This document shows positions 63,907 through 64,000 of a DNA stretch of 64,000 bases, in pieces. The DNA is taken from contig NZ_JOIY01000030.1 in NCBI RefSeq assembly GCF_000720185.1, positions 39,874-103,873 on the forward strand. The letters run 5' to 3'. Below the pieces are notes generated by a model. The model searched no databases, had not been told where the DNA came from, and saw nothing but the letters and a program-made list of their open reading frames with translations. This stretch comes from Streptomyces sp. NRRL S-340. Lineage in GTDB: Bacteria; Actinomycetota; Actinomycetes; Streptomycetales; Streptomycetaceae. Position numbers and translations under genes: made by a program. Position 1 is the first letter of the stretch; every line of letters begins with the position of its first letter.

Positions 63907-64000
63907 CGGTCGGTTCTCCCGTGCCGGGTGGGGGTCCCGGCGTGGTCGTAGAAGGGGGGGCGGGCGGTGGCTGATGGATGCGCGTGGCGGGGGGGGGGCG

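Overview
The window is chromosomal DNA of a Streptomyces species. It has very high G+C, strong third-position GC in all credible genes, many GTG starts behind GGAGG-type ribosome binding sites, and actinobacterial families such as XRE/DUF397, DUF5994, GPP34 and FbiC. Positions 3.9-16.1 kb can be recognised by content and order as the afsK-afsS-afsR / fbiC region of Streptomyces (S. coelicolor SCO4423-SCO4429, from memory).

Layout. 1-3.7 kb: partial flavin monooxygenase, two GNAT acetyltransferases and a PNPOx-family flavoprotein. 3.9-12.7 kb: TetR regulator, VOC protein, afsK (Ser/Thr kinase with a PQQ-type propeller), a small exported protein, afsS and afsR. The afsS upstream region holds an 11-bp-spaced pair of GTTYATC heptamers on its coding strand, which looks like the AfsR site. 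Kinase AfsK, regulator AfsR and output peptide AfsS thus sit together as a complete global switch for secondary metabolism. 12.8-16.1 kb: a deazaflavin (F420)-dependent oxidoreductase-like gene beside fbiC, which makes the F420 chromophore precursor.

16.1-25.5 kb: a group rich in signalling and conflict domains. It contains a TIR-transmembrane-WD40 protein divergent from a four-helix DUF4231 (SLATT-like) membrane protein, then a small exported protein, a STAND-type ATPase with a long TPR array, and an ADP-ribosylglycohydrolase homologue that has lost its metal-binding residues. This is the best candidate here for an undescribed system. 25.7-48.6 kb: mostly conserved chromosomal functions: an SSS symporter, the XRE/DUF397 pair, GPP34, a D,D-carboxypeptidase with a huge acidic N-terminus, a polytopic membrane protein, MerR, glutathione peroxidase, an ArsR-like/MFS divergent pair with a clean palindromic operator, an Mrr nuclease-TerD fusion, a SulP/MerR divergent pair, and a DUF5994-PP2C-DUF5994-STAS/GNAT signalling cluster.

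49.2-58.2 kb: an integrated, decayed AICE (pSAM2-type) element in tRNA-Arg(CCT). A 43-bp direct repeat (49202-49244 and 58130-58172) bounds it. It keeps int, xis, a KorSA-like GntR repressor with twin CTAGTnnACTAG operators and a run of small coupled genes. It has only the 3' end of the replication initiator and no visible traB-type transfer gene. Its cargo includes SMI1/KNR4 and DUF6578 genes and a 150-nt near-perfectly symmetrical inverted repeat. 58.2-64 kb: a type VII secretion-like remnant (WXG100-like protein, DUF1023 hydrolase, lipoprotein, and a frameshifted membrane-protein stub) and a regulator made of two fused IclR modules.
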